DNA from: Rhizobium sp. WSM4643
Lineage (GTDB): Bacteria; Pseudomonadota; Alphaproteobacteria; Rhizobiales; Rhizobiaceae
DNA length: 64,000 nucleotides
Assembly (NCBI RefSeq): GCF_025152745.1
Contig: NZ_CP104040.1
Span: 3,472,001 to 3,536,000 of the forward strand
Direction: 5' to 3'
The position numbers and the translations under genes are program-made. Under the pieces are notes generated by a model. It was not told the DNA's origin, ran no database searches, and saw only the letters and a program-made list of their open reading frames with translations. Shown here piece after piece: positions 33,781-42,675 of the stretch. Within the stretch, counting starts at the first letter, position 1. Every line of letters starts with the position of its first letter.

Positions 33781-34854
33781 TTAACGCTGATAGGGGCTGC
33801 CATCGGCGCCTTAATTTCGTTGACCTTATCTTCGCCCTTGATCGCCCGGCTCGGCGCGCGTACGACGGCATTCATTACTGTTCTCGGCACGTCTGCGCTG
33901 CTGTCGCTGGTACCTTGGATCGGTGCGGCGCCGGTCGTGTTCTGTGTGCTTTTCGTCGAGGGGCTGCTCGCCGGAGCGCTGGAGATCAATCTCAACGTTG
34001 AGATCGACCGCATCGAAGCGCAGCTAGGACGCGGCGTGATGAACAGAGCGCATGGTTTCTGGAGCCTCGGCTTCTTCGTCACAGCACTTGTCTCCTCAAT
34101 CGTCCGCCAAGCCGGCATTTCGATGCAACTCCATCTCGCGGTGACCTTTGTCGCGGTTCTTGTCATCGGTATCTGGACGATTGCCGGCATGCGGAATGCG
34201 CCGGCGCGGATCGCGTTGCATGAAGGCAAGGCACAGCCGGTAGCGCTTCCCACCTGGGGCCTCATGCCGCTCTGCGTGATCGGCATCGCGGCCTTTCTCG
34301 TCGAAGGTGCCGGGATCGACTGGTCGGCGATCTATATGCGCGACGTTTTTTCGGTCGAGCCCTTCATTGGCGGACTGGGATTGACGCTCTTTACCTTCTG
34401 CATGGCGCTGGCGCGCCTGTTCGTCGATCCGCTGGTCGATCGGTTTGGCGCGCGGGCCGTCGCCACGATGCTGCTTATTCTTTCGGCGATTGGCATCTGC
34501 GCGGTATCGGGAGCGCCGCATCCCTATATCGCGCTGGCGGGCTTTGCCTTGATGGGCGCTGGTTGCAGCGCGGTCTATCCCCTCGCCGTCTCGGCGGCGG
34601 CCCAGCGCATAGATCGAGCGGCGCATCTCAACGTCGCCGCCCTCGGCCAGATGACCTTTGTCGTTTTCTTCCTGGCGCCGCCGCTGCTCGGTTTCATTGC
34701 CGAGCATGCTGGAATCCGGATATCCTATCTGGTCTGCCTTCCGCTGATCATTTACGCACTCCTTTCGGCCAAGGCGCTTCCTACGCGCCGGGCTACCGGC
34801 GGAGCTAGAGCGGGATTGTTTTATGTCCGTTCATATCCGGCTTCCTTGAAGTAG
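33781..34854 (+). pseudogene. MFS transporter truncated at its 5' end, 3' end altered by an insertion
   Basis: The plus-strand frame reads LTLIGAAIGALISLTLSSPL directly from the junction near 33780 and then gives about nine membrane segments of a sugar-type MFS permease (IARLGART, GAGIDWSAIYMRDVFSVEPF, FVDPLVDRFGARAVATMLL). A full protein would need roughly 60 more N-terminal residues; no start with a ribosome site exists, only a TTG at 33820. The last residues ([14 protein letters not shown]) are read from the IS630 end, so the C-terminus is also not native. It is probably non-functional. Confidence 0.75.
34808..34823 (+). repeat. Left terminal inverted repeat
   Basis: GAGCGGGATTGTTTTA, preceded by TA; the exact inverse of 38354-38369. 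It overlaps the end of the transposase frame by three bases. Confidence 0.7.
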
Positions 34855-35417
34855 TTTTGGCACTCTTTCGGCGAGACGGTTTGAAGGGTGGCTGCCAGTG
34901 CGTCGTCGATGGCCTGTCGGGTTCGGGCCTGCGCCTTGCGCAGCTCGTGCTTGATCTTGGCGAAGAGTTTTTCGATCGGATTGAGATCGGGGGAATACTG
35001 CGGCAGGAAGAACAATCGGGCGCCGGCCTTGCGGATGGCGGCACGGATAGCGCCGGCCTTGTGCGAGCCGAGATTATCCATGACGACGATGTCGCCGGGT
35101 TTGAGCTCCGGTACCAGCACCCTCTCGACATAGATGCGAAAGCGTTCGCCATTGATCGGGCCGTCGATGATCCACGGTGCGCTGACGCGGTCGGCCCTGA
35201 GGGCTGCGACAAAAGTCATGGTATTCCAGTGGCCGAAGGGCGCATGGCCCAACAGCCGTTCGCCGCGCGGCGCCCAGCCCCTGAGCGGCGTCATATTCGT
35301 CTTCGTCCAGGTTTCGTCGATAAAGACAAGGCGAGATGGATCGATGCGATGGCGATGCTTCAGCCAGCGCGCCCGCCGGGCGGCAACATCGGGCCGCTCG
35401 CGCTCGCTGGCGACCAA
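34821..35417 (-). CDS. IS630-family transposase, catalytic part (second frame)
   Basis: DDE transposase C-terminal part, 198 aa from a TTG. The catalytic triad is visible as [15 protein letters not shown] and [13 protein letters not shown]. The frame is open upstream to a TAA just before AAA AAG ACG, so it has no proper start of its own and is expected to be made as a -1 frameshift product of the upstream frame at the A7 run at 35422-35428 (T7 on the plus strand). The fused junction would read [12 protein letters not shown], a sequence usual for intact members of this group. Confidence 0.88.
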   Translation of the reverse strand: MVASERERPDVAARRARWLKHRHRIDPSRLVFIDETWTKTNMTPLRGWAPRGERLLGHAPFGHWNTMTFVAALRADRVSAPWIIDGPINGERFRIYVERVLVPELKPGDIVVMDNLGSHKAGAIRAAIRKAGARLFFLPQYSPDLNPIEKLFAKIKHELRKAQARTRQAIDDALAATLQTVSPKECQNYFKEAGYERT

Positions 35418-35767
35418 CGTCTTTTTTTATAACTCAGCCCTTCCTCATGCACGAAGGTCCGGACGGCGCTGTAATCCACTTTCAGGCCGCGCTCTCCCAG
35501 TTCCGCCACCAACCCGCGCAAGGTGAACGCCTGCATGTGGCAGCGATCGATCAGCCAGACCCGATGTTTACCTGAGATCGCCCGTGGCTTGTGCCCGCCC
35601 ATCTGGCCGGGAGCCGCGCTGCCCGTCTCACGCAAGCGCCGGACCCAGTCGATCGCGGTGCTGATGCCAATGCCGAAGCGCTTTGCCGCCGCTCGACACG
35701 ACAGGCCCTCGCGCGTTACTGCGCCAACAACGCGTTCCCGAAGATCATCCGAAAAAGGTTTCGCCAT
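35360..35767 (-). CDS. IS630-family transposase, N-terminal helix-turn-helix part (first frame)
   Basis: DNA-binding half of the IS630 transposase, starting [14 protein letters not shown] at 35767 with GGAGG nine bases upstream. It has a helix-turn-helix ([29 protein letters not shown]) and a second one ([25 protein letters not shown]), then reaches SYKK at the A7 slippery run and, without frameshifting, ends with about 20 unrelated residues. Overlap of both frames around the run is typical for programmed frameshifting in IS630 elements. Confidence 0.85.
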   Translation of the reverse strand: MAKPFSDDLRERVVGAVTREGLSCRAAAKRFGIGISTAIDWVRRLRETGSAAPGQMGGHKPRAISGKHRVWLIDRCHMQAFTLRGLVAELGERGLKVDYSAVRTFVHEEGLSYKKRRWSPASASGPMLPPGGRAG

Positions 35768-35860
35768 CCAGACCAGCCTCCTGCACCGGCCGGAATGGTG
35801 AATCTGATTTGCACCAGAAAGGGAATCTGGAGGGTTCTGTGAGGTCCGGGCGCTGGGCAT

Positions 35861-36176
35861 GCGGCATTCACTGATCGGACCTCATTGAAGCCGGATTGAG
35901 CGAAGGCGCGGGTTGTTTGGCACTATGGGGATTTAGCCGAGGCGGTGGATGGCATTTGGCAGGATCGAGTCCTGCCGGAACGCGTGGACAGGTCTGGAAG
36001 GAGATTGTTAGCGGTCATTGCGGTGTCGTTGACGAGCCTGTTGGTCGGTTTGCATCGACCGAACCCTTGGGGCCGTTGCGTCTCATGTCGCGTCGGCACA
36101 TTTAGCCAAAGCACTCCCCTCGCGGTCCTTCGACATGCCGACGCTGATCGTTGCAATGATGCTGCGTCTGATATGA
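35861..36176. other. Non-coding stretch between the IS630 and IS91-like genes
   Basis: About 315 bases hold the downstream end of the IS91-like element and the leader of the IS630 transposase; the boundary is not resolved. CGTCGGCA at 36091 and TGCCGACG at 36136 are inverted copies that could pair. No gene is supported. Confidence 0.45.
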
Positions 36177-37352
36177 TCATGAACTGTCGTTCCATGCTGA
36201 CCGGCAGGTTGGTTGATGCGGCTTCCAGGTGCCGAGGATGCTCATCCTTCCGCCACAACAGGGGCAGCGGTGCGCCACAGATGGTGGCTTTGCGTCCGGC
36301 TGTTCGAGCGGCTGCTCCTGCGTTGGGACGTTGAGCAGGCTGCGGCACAAGTCCAGCTTCAATTGCCGATGGCCATTGGCAAGCAGACCATAATGACGAA
36401 TGCGATGAAAGCCGTCCGGAACCGTGTGAAGCAGGAAACGGCGGATGAACTCGTGAGCATCGAGCGTCATCACCTTCTGCTTGCCGCCCGTTCGATAATC
36501 CTTCCATCGGAAGGTGACCTTGTTTCCATCGATGCTGACGAGGCGGGAATTGGAAATAGCAATGCGATGGGTGTAACGGCCGAGATAGGCCAGCACCTGT
36601 TCGGGCCCGGCAAAGGGCGGCTTGGCGTAGACGATCCAGTTGACACGCCGCGCTTCTTTGACAGTGCGATTGAATGCGGCTGGATCGGCCAAGCCGGCGA
36701 TGTCGCCGAAGAACCGAAGTTGGCCCAGTTCGTAGGCCTGCTTCAGCTCGTCGAGAAACAGCCGCCGGAACAGGCGTGACAGAACCCGCACGGGCAGGAA
36801 GAAGCTTGCCCGGCAAGCAACCCAGCGGGACTGGTCGAATGACAACCCACCGCCCGACACGATGCAATGGATATGCGGGTGATAATGGAGGTTCTGTCCC
36901 CAGGAGTGCAGCACCGCGATGAAGCCGATCTCCGCACCCAGATGTCTGGGATCCGCAGCAAGCTTGCGCAGCGTTTCGGCGACGGCGCGAAACAGGATCG
37001 TGTAAACGGCATTCTTGTTCTGGAAGGCGATTGCGGCGATCTGCTGCGGTAGGGTGAAGACGACGTGGAAATAGCCGACCGGCAGAAGGTCGGCCTGCCG
37101 CGCGGCAAGCCAGTCACGGCTCGCCTGTCCCTGGCACTTCGGGCAATGCCGGTTGCGGCAGGAATTGTAGGCGATGCGGAGCGTCGCGCAGTCCTGACAT
37201 TGCTGGACATGCCCGCCCAGGCGAGCGGTCCGGCACATCTCGACCGCACTCATGACCCGGCGTTCGACACGCCCGAGATGAGCGTCGTGTGTTTGACGAT
37301 ATCTTTCCCCGTGGCGGCGAAAAATGTCCGCCACCTCCAGTCCCGCCGCCAT
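36177..37352 (-). CDS. IS91-family (rolling-circle type) transposase
   Basis: Transposase of 391 aa. An N-terminal zinc-finger-like region contains CRTARLGGHVQQCQDC and CRNRHCPKCQG. The Rep/HUH core includes the His pair in HYHPHIHCIVSGGG, and YLGRYTHRIAISN holds the tyrosine region. The C-terminal part has CPCCGGRM, another metal-binding pair. HUH transposases of this family nick one strand and transpose by a rolling-circle mechanism. The ATG lies 13 bases after the stop of the tyrosine recombinase gene, so the two are probably one operon. Length and motifs look intact. Confidence 0.9.
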   Translation of the reverse strand: MAAGLEVADIFRRHGERYRQTHDAHLGRVERRVMSAVEMCRTARLGGHVQQCQDCATLRIAYNSCRNRHCPKCQGQASRDWLAARQADLLPVGYFHVVFTLPQQIAAIAFQNKNAVYTILFRAVAETLRKLAADPRHLGAEIGFIAVLHSWGQNLHYHPHIHCIVSGGGLSFDQSRWVACRASFFLPVRVLSRLFRRLFLDELKQAYELGQLRFFGDIAGLADPAAFNRTVKEARRVNWIVYAKPPFAGPEQVLAYLGRYTHRIAISNSRLVSIDGNKVTFRWKDYRTGGKQKVMTLDAHEFIRRFLLHTVPDGFHRIRHYGLLANGHRQLKLDLCRSLLNVPTQEQPLEQPDAKPPSVAHRCPCCGGRMSILGTWKPHQPTCRSAWNDSS

Positions 37353-37365
37353 GGCGAAGCTATAC

Positions 37366-38229
37366 TCAGCCTGGCGGCACCACCTCCAACGTCAGCCGGT
37401 CGAGCGGGCTGGTCGTGCTGCGGATCAGGGTATTGGAAACCTTCGTGTAGCGTGCCGTGGTGGACAGATTGTTGTGGCCGAGCAAGACCTGGATGATGCG
37501 GATGTCGGTTCCGCTTTCCAGAAGATGGGTGGCAAAGCTGTGACGCAGCGTATGGACCGTCACCCTTTTATCGATGCTTGCCGCAGCAGTGCACGCCGAA
37601 CGGCAGGCAGAATACAGAACCTGGACGTCTATGGGCTTGGTCTCGTCCCGGCCTGGAAACAGCCAGACCTCGGGTCTCGCCAGCCGCCAATAGACCCGCA
37701 GGATCGCGAGCAACTGCGCTGACAGCATGACGTTGCGATCCTTTCCGCCCTTGCCATGCTCGACACGGATGATGCCGCGTTCGCCATCAATGTCGCGGAC
37801 CTTGAGATGGACAGCTTCCGAGGCGCGCAGCCCCGCTGCATAAGCTGTCGTCAGTGCGGTGCGGGTTCTCAGGCTCGGAACTGCTTCCAGAAACCGCACG
37901 ATCTCGTCGCCGTTTAGGATCGTCGGAAGCTTGGCGGGTGTCCGGGCATAGGCAATGCGCTCCGGTATCTCGCCATGACCGAGCGTGACGCCAAAGAAGA
38001 ACCGCAGGGCACAAACTGTCTGGTTCAAGGCCGGCCACGATAGGCCCGATGATACCAGATGCACCTGAAACGCGCGCACGTCTTCCAGTCCAAGACGGTC
38101 TGGCGATCGCCCGAAATAACGCGAGAACTTGGTCACCGCATGCAAATACGATCGTTGCGTCGCTGGCGAAAGATTGCGGATCGTCATGTCATCGATCATG
38201 CGCCGGCGCAGCGGGCTTATCTCTGTCAT
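37366..38229 (-). CDS. Tyrosine recombinase of the IS91-like element
   Basis: Site-specific recombinase of about 287 aa. An N-terminal SAM-like core-binding domain (NLSPATQRSYLHAVTKFSRY) is followed by the catalytic domain with Arg in AAGLRASEAVHLKV, HTLRHSFATHLLESG, LLGHNNLSTTARYTKV, giving the complete R-H-R-H-Y set. The start at 38229 has GGAG six bases upstream; the ATG at 38235 is too close to it. Similar recombinases accompany IS91-type transposases in several alpha- and gammaproteobacteria, where their role may be in resolving transposition intermediates. Confidence 0.88.
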   Translation of the reverse strand: MTEISPLRRRMIDDMTIRNLSPATQRSYLHAVTKFSRYFGRSPDRLGLEDVRAFQVHLVSSGLSWPALNQTVCALRFFFGVTLGHGEIPERIAYARTPAKLPTILNGDEIVRFLEAVPSLRTRTALTTAYAAGLRASEAVHLKVRDIDGERGIIRVEHGKGGKDRNVMLSAQLLAILRVYWRLARPEVWLFPGRDETKPIDVQVLYSACRSACTAAASIDKRVTVHTLRHSFATHLLESGTDIRIIQVLLGHNNLSTTARYTKVSNTLIRSTTSPLDRLTLEVVPPG

Positions 38230-38311
38230 CGTCATCTCCTGTTCAAAGGTTGGCTAAAACAGCCCAATCCTTCAAATCAGAAGCGCATCATGCAAATCCC
38301 GCACTCCAAGT

Positions 38312-38325
38312 GCCGCGAAAGCGGC
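38312..38325. other. GAAA-loop hairpin near the right end of the mobile block
   Basis: GCCGC-GAAA-GCGGC forms a perfect 5-bp stem closed by a GNRA tetraloop, upstream of the recombinase gene. It could be part of an element terminus or only a stable RNA fold. Confidence 0.35.
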
Positions 38326-38353
38326 TTCGTTCAATCCCTGTTCCGATTCCGAC

Positions 38354-38369
38354 TAAAACAATCCCGCTC
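38354..38369 (-). repeat. Right terminal inverted repeat
   Basis: TAAAACAATCCCGCTC, followed by TA; the exact inverse of 34808-34823. Confidence 0.7.
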
Positions 38370-38861
38370 TAGCGCCGCGCTGTTCGGAGCCTCAACGGTT
38401 GACGGATTGTGCTGCCCGTTTCGGCGCCTCGACGAGTTCAGCGAAAAGCATAAGCGAGCACGCCGTGGAGGCGTGCTCGGCGTTCCCACAACGTGTATAC
38501 GTTTAATGTCCGCGATGAAGTTTCACTTCGCTCAGCCCAAAGCCAGATATTCCTTGGTATTGCCCTTGGACGTTAACGCCTGGATTGCCGTCCTGAACGC
38601 GCGGCCGTCAAGATGTGCATCGCGCCCCGAACCTCTGCCAGTGTCTCGAGCCTGCTAGATGCCACCTGGGAGACACTTCGCAGGCATCAGAACACGGGAA
38701 ATCGAGACGACCGTCGCTGCAGACACCGAGGCGGGTCAGGACGAGGATAAAGTGAGCGAGGCACTGAGGGCCGGTGACGAGCAACAAGTCAAGATGCCGA
38801 AACAGGAACCCCTCCTGCATGGTTGCTTGCCGCCTCTCTGCAGATCGCCATATAACGCGCG
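38370..38861. other. Intergenic region with one strong hairpin
   Basis: About 490 bases without a convincing gene. At 38455-38479 CGAGCACGCC and GGCGTGCTCG form a perfect 10-bp stem with a 5-base loop. No T tract follows on either strand, so a terminator is uncertain. Confidence 0.5.
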
Positions 38862-39470
38862 ATGACGTTTGATTCGAAGATTTTCGTAGGCCTGAGGCCA
38901 ACGCGCAAAAAATCAGCTCCGCTCAGCGAGCTTTACCAGCAGAAATGCCAGTGGGACGGTTGCGAAAGCGGCGGCACCAATCGTGCGCCCGTTGGGCGAG
39001 ATGCAGAAGGTTTGTACCTGATGTTCTGTCCTCAACATGCGAGGGAATACAATAAGGGTTATAATTTCGCGAGCAATCTGTCTGATCCGGTGACCGCCCG
39101 CTATCAGAGGGAAGCAGCAAACGGCAGCCGAAAGACGTGGGGGACCCGCGTTGAGCCGGCGACAGAGACGCCGCTTCCTTCGACCGTTCGCTCCGGTACG
39201 GCAAAAACTCTTAACGCACGCAAGATTGCTGCACGACATCAGGCCACGAAAGCCGATCTCCAGCAGCGTAAGCTCAAGGTATTGGAAGCAAAAGCTTTCG
39301 AAACGCTTGGCCTTTCGCAGGACGCGACGCCTGTGGAAATTAGGCGACGCTACAAACTGATGCTCAAGATGCACCATCCGGACGCTAACCGAGGAGATCG
39401 AAACTCCGAAGATGAACTCCGGGCGGCAATCGACGCCCATAAGATCCTCAAGCTGAACGGATTCTGCTAG
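38862..39470 (+). CDS. J-domain (DnaJ-like) protein
   Basis: Protein of 202 aa with a C-terminal J domain at about residues 145-202 that contains the HPD tripeptide (LKMHHPDANRGD), needed to stimulate DnaK. The N-terminal part has a Cys pair region (CQWDGCESGGTNRAPVG ... MFCPQHAREYNKGYNF), typical of a rhizobial J-protein family of this length in which the J domain sits at the end. It lacks the G/F and zinc domains of true DnaJ, so it is a co-chaperone of unknown client. No strong ribosome site is seen before the ATG at 38862. Confidence 0.87.
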   Translation: MTFDSKIFVGLRPTRKKSAPLSELYQQKCQWDGCESGGTNRAPVGRDAEGLYLMFCPQHAREYNKGYNFASNLSDPVTARYQREAANGSRKTWGTRVEPATETPLPSTVRSGTAKTLNARKIAARHQATKADLQQRKLKVLEAKAFETLGLSQDATPVEIRRRYKLMLKMHHPDANRGDRNSEDELRAAIDAHKILKLNGFC

Positions 39471-39648
39471 ATCCGAGACACGCTCTTTGCGGTCTATGGT
39501 GAGTGTGAGCTGTAGGTTGTTGACAGATGGATGCAGAGCAACTGGGCAGCGCGACCGCTCGCAGCAAGAGGTCGTCGCATTAAACAATGACGTTCAGCCT
39601 GAAGGCGTGAGGCAAGGACGACCGGTGCTCAATCTCTGCCGGGCCACA

Positions 39649-41940
39649 TCACTTTTCGCAAAGCCGTCGGCTTCCGGAATATGGCTGATAAGTACAATCG
39701 GACGGACGAAAGGAGCGGTAACTGCGCGAGCAGGCGGTTATATTGCAAGCTTGCGGTGCGCCTTGACCATCGCTCGCCGCTTCTGTCGATCGCACTCCGT
39801 TCAGCATCGGTTCGGTCGCCGCCTCGCGCATGAAATCCCGCCAAATATGCGCTGGCAGGGCGCCGCCCGTCACTCCCTTCATCGGCGCGTCATCATCATT
39901 GCCAACCCAGACACCGACGACGAGCGCTTCCGTGAAGCCGACGAACCAGGCATCACGATTGTTCTGGCTCGTGCCGGTCTTGCCGGCCGCAAACGTGCCG
40001 GGATCTGCCCCACGTCCAGTCCCGCGCTCGACCACCAACTGAAGGAGGCCGAGGAGATCGGATTGGTAGGGCGAAAGATCGACATTCGGCTTTGATTGTA
40101 AGCCAATTCGAAAGGCCTTAGGCTGCCCTGCCGCTTGAAAGTCGATGATGCCCCGGGGCTTGACGGGTGCCCTACCGAGCTGGACAGACGCATAGGCGCT
40201 GGTGAGGTTGAGCAGATTAACTTCGGATGTGCCAAGCGCCAGAGACGGCGTGTTGGCCAGCGGCGCATCGATGCCGAGTTCGCGCGCCGCGGCAATCACA
40301 TTGTCCAGACCTACCTCTTCGGCAAGCGCCACTGACGCGGTATTGAGCGATCGCGCGAACGCCTCAGCAAGCGTCACCCAACCGCGATAGCTGCCGCCGG
40401 AATTTTCAGGCGACCAGCCATTGATGTCGATTGGCGCGTCCAAAACCTGGTCAGACAAGGTGAGCCCAGCCTTCAATGCTGCGTAATAGACGAACAGCTT
40501 GAAGGTAGAACCGGGCTGTCGCATCGCAGAGACCGCACGATTGAACTGGCTTTCCTTGTAGTCACGCCCGCCAACCATGGCAACGACCGCGCCATCGGGC
40601 ATCATCGCAACTAACGCGGCCTGCGATGCTCCGACCGTCTTTCCCTGACTGTCGAGAGCACTTTTCACGACCCTTTCGGCGATCAGCTGCAACTGCGGCA
40701 CCAGCGTGGTGCGCACCGTGGTCGAACCTGGTGAGGAGCCGGCGATTTCGCTCGCTTGCGGCGAAATCCAGTCGGCAAACCAACTTCCGGAGCGCGGCGT
40801 GGGCGTCGTAGGTTGCAGCCTGGCAAAGCTCGTCTTGGCCTGAGCCGCTTGTGGTGCGGTGATCTTGCCATTGGCCGCCATCGCGTCGAGAACGACCATG
40901 GTGCGCTGCCGGGCGCCTTCGAAATTGTCGATGGGATTCCATTGGCTCGGCGCCCGCAGCAACCCCGCCAGCATCGCCGACTCCGGCAGGTTGAGGTCAC
41001 CGACATCCTTGTTGAAATAGATCCGCGCGGCCGCAGGCATGCCGGTGGCGCCGGCGCCGAGATAGACGCTATTGAGATAGCGCGTCAGGATTTCCCTCTT
41101 GCCGAGCTTCCACTCCAGCCAGACCGCGATGACAACCTCCTGAACCTTTCGTTTTATTGTTCGGTCGCTGTCGAGGTATTGCAGCTTGATGAGCTGCTGG
41201 GTGATCGTGCTGCCACCCTCCACCACGGAACCCGCCTCCAGGTTCCGCAGAAGCGCCCTCCCGATGCCCCTCGGATCGATGCCGAAATGATCCATGAACC
41301 GGCGATCTTCAATTGAAAGGACGGCATCGATCAGATGGGGCGGAAACTGGTCGTATCGAGCATATGGCCCTTGATAAGGTCCCTGTCTCACCAACGGCGT
41401 CCCGTCAGCGGTTTCCAGCACCACCACCGGCTTTAACGTTCCATCCCGGATTTCGCTCCAGGGCACGTCCTTGAGTGCCCACGCCAGCAGGCTTCCTGCG
41501 AGGAGGCAGACAAGAAGCGCGAATCCAACAGCGAATTTCCGCCAGCCGGCAACGAGCGAAGCGCTGCGGCGACTTTCACGCGGCTTTGAATGCTGATTGC
41601 GAAAACGGCGCCCTGCTTCGACCAAAGCAGTCGTAATCCATATGTAGGGAGATGACGTGAACGGCGTCCATGTCTTTAGCTTCGCCCCCCAAGCCAATGC
41701 GGCCGTGTTGATCTTTGTCAAAGCTGAACTTGCCTGCAGATCTTGGCGCAGCGCACGGAACAGCGTCCCGACGGCTCGTCTAGTTTGGCTAAAGGATCGA
41801 TCGGGCGGTTGCGGGTCGTCGACTTGAATGGTTCCCGGCGAATCCGAGGCGGCCGCTTGCGCTGCCGAATCTACTGTCTGATTGCGAGCCGAGCTCGAGT
41901 TGCTAACGCTTTCATCTGAGGATTCGGGAGAATTGGGCAT
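39649..41940 (-). CDS. Penicillin-binding protein 1A, bifunctional peptidoglycan synthase
   Basis: Class A PBP of 763 aa. A long, Ser/Pro-rich cytoplasmic N-terminus precedes a membrane segment at about residues 136-155. The GT51 glycosyltransferase domain has EDRRF with catalytic Glu211 and GGSTITQQL at 242-250. The transpeptidase domain has Ser478 in STFK, SLN at 531-533 and KTGTS at 654-658. A Cys-containing C-terminal tail (CSRSYRSFRPSDC) is typical of rhizobial members. Both domains look active. It builds and crosslinks peptidoglycan in the periplasm. It is transcribed alone, facing the J-domain gene. Confidence 0.93.
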   Translation of the reverse strand: MPNSPESSDESVSNSSSARNQTVDSAAQAAASDSPGTIQVDDPQPPDRSFSQTRRAVGTLFRALRQDLQASSALTKINTAALAWGAKLKTWTPFTSSPYIWITTALVEAGRRFRNQHSKPRESRRSASLVAGWRKFAVGFALLVCLLAGSLLAWALKDVPWSEIRDGTLKPVVVLETADGTPLVRQGPYQGPYARYDQFPPHLIDAVLSIEDRRFMDHFGIDPRGIGRALLRNLEAGSVVEGGSTITQQLIKLQYLDSDRTIKRKVQEVVIAVWLEWKLGKREILTRYLNSVYLGAGATGMPAAARIYFNKDVGDLNLPESAMLAGLLRAPSQWNPIDNFEGARQRTMVVLDAMAANGKITAPQAAQAKTSFARLQPTTPTPRSGSWFADWISPQASEIAGSSPGSTTVRTTLVPQLQLIAERVVKSALDSQGKTVGASQAALVAMMPDGAVVAMVGGRDYKESQFNRAVSAMRQPGSTFKLFVYYAALKAGLTLSDQVLDAPIDINGWSPENSGGSYRGWVTLAEAFARSLNTASVALAEEVGLDNVIAAARELGIDAPLANTPSLALGTSEVNLLNLTSAYASVQLGRAPVKPRGIIDFQAAGQPKAFRIGLQSKPNVDLSPYQSDLLGLLQLVVERGTGRGADPGTFAAGKTGTSQNNRDAWFVGFTEALVVGVWVGNDDDAPMKGVTGGALPAHIWRDFMREAATEPMLNGVRSTEAASDGQGAPQACNITACSRSYRSFRPSDCTYQPYSGSRRLCEK

Positions 41941-42087
41941 CGGTTACCGCTAAAAAGCCAACGCAGCATATCTTTATAGCCGGGCGATGACGTGTGTTCT
42001 ACCGCAAAAGGCGTCACATGGTTCCGAGCGCCTGGCGATAAACCGAGTTGGTGGGGCACCGCCGCCGGGAACGACGTTGAGCGATCA

Positions 42088-42294
42088 CTATATTTCCGCG
42101 TTGTCGTTGAACGGTAGGCCGCGAGTCCTCCATTCGTCCCTCAGTATATCTTCCAGGTCCTCGACAGTGAACTCGTCGAAGTGTGCCCAGAGTTGGACGG
42201 CCAGCGACTTCAAATTCGACGTTGTTGCTGGGTCGGTTTCGGCCACCGCGGCAAGCCGATAGATTTCCTCGCGGAGTGCGTCATTCCCCGTCAT
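42088..42294 (-). CDS. Small hypothetical protein
   Basis: A 68-aa acidic protein, MTGNDALREEIYRLAAVAET ... DEWRTRGLPFNDNAEI, predicted mostly helical and soluble. AGGAG four bases before the ATG at 42294 supports this start over 42306. I recognise no domain. It stands alone between PBP1A and a short uncertain frame. Confidence 0.55.
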   Translation of the reverse strand: MTGNDALREEIYRLAAVAETDPATTSNLKSLAVQLWAHFDEFTVEDLEDILRDEWRTRGLPFNDNAEI

Positions 42295-42358
42295 GTCGCT
42301 CCTCATGGCACTGCGCCATCACCTCCTGAGTGATGGCAGGCGGCCATCATGGTAATTC

Positions 42359-42607
42359 CTAATGCCCTAGGACAGTTCCGATGAAGCTGGCGATTTCAGA
42401 TGTTGCCCGCTCTATGATCTCGGATCGGCTTTTTTGATCAGTGCCGACGGAGGCAAAGAGGCCGCCCCATGAGGCCGGGCCGGCTGAGGAGCCGGCAGCA
42501 ACAGCAAACGTCAAGATCCACCGCGATTGAATAGGCCGAAATTCGACCCGCAATTTGTCCCTTCGTCTGTCGAATGCGCGGACGAGACTGCGGAATTTCG
42601 ACGTCAC
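42359..42607 (-). CDS. Uncertain small ORF
   Basis: An 82-codon frame with a GTG start and no good ribosome site. It has a basic N-terminus, a Gly/Ala/Ser-rich middle and an amphipathic C-terminal helix (SEIIERATSEIASFIG). Nothing recognisable. It lies on the opposite strand just before a decayed regulator gene. Kept only because no other gene explains this stretch. Confidence 0.28.
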   Translation of the reverse strand: MTSKFRSLVRAFDRRRDKLRVEFRPIQSRWILTFAVAAGSSAGPASWGGLFASVGTDQKSRSEIIERATSEIASFIGTVLGH

Positions 42608-42675
42608 CTGATGCGACAGGTGGATGCCGAGCTGAGTTCAGCCTTGAGCCCGGCTCGGCGCGTCAGGGGTGCAGT

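Larger units (their letters stand above)
34808..38369. mobile_element. IS630-family element containing a nested IS91-like element with tyrosine recombinase
   Basis: GAGCGGGATTGTTTTA at 34808-34823 and its exact inverse at 38354-38369 bound this 3.56-kb block, and each end abuts a TA dinucleotide (34806-34807, 38370-38371), the target duplicated by IS630 elements. The IS630 transposase lies at the left end. No matching terminal repeat is found near its own start at about 35770-35870; instead an IS91-like transposase and a tyrosine recombinase intervene. The simplest reading is that the second element landed in the IS630 leader region. Alternatively the two ends are arms of a rhizobial palindrome split by the insertions. 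Confidence 0.7.
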
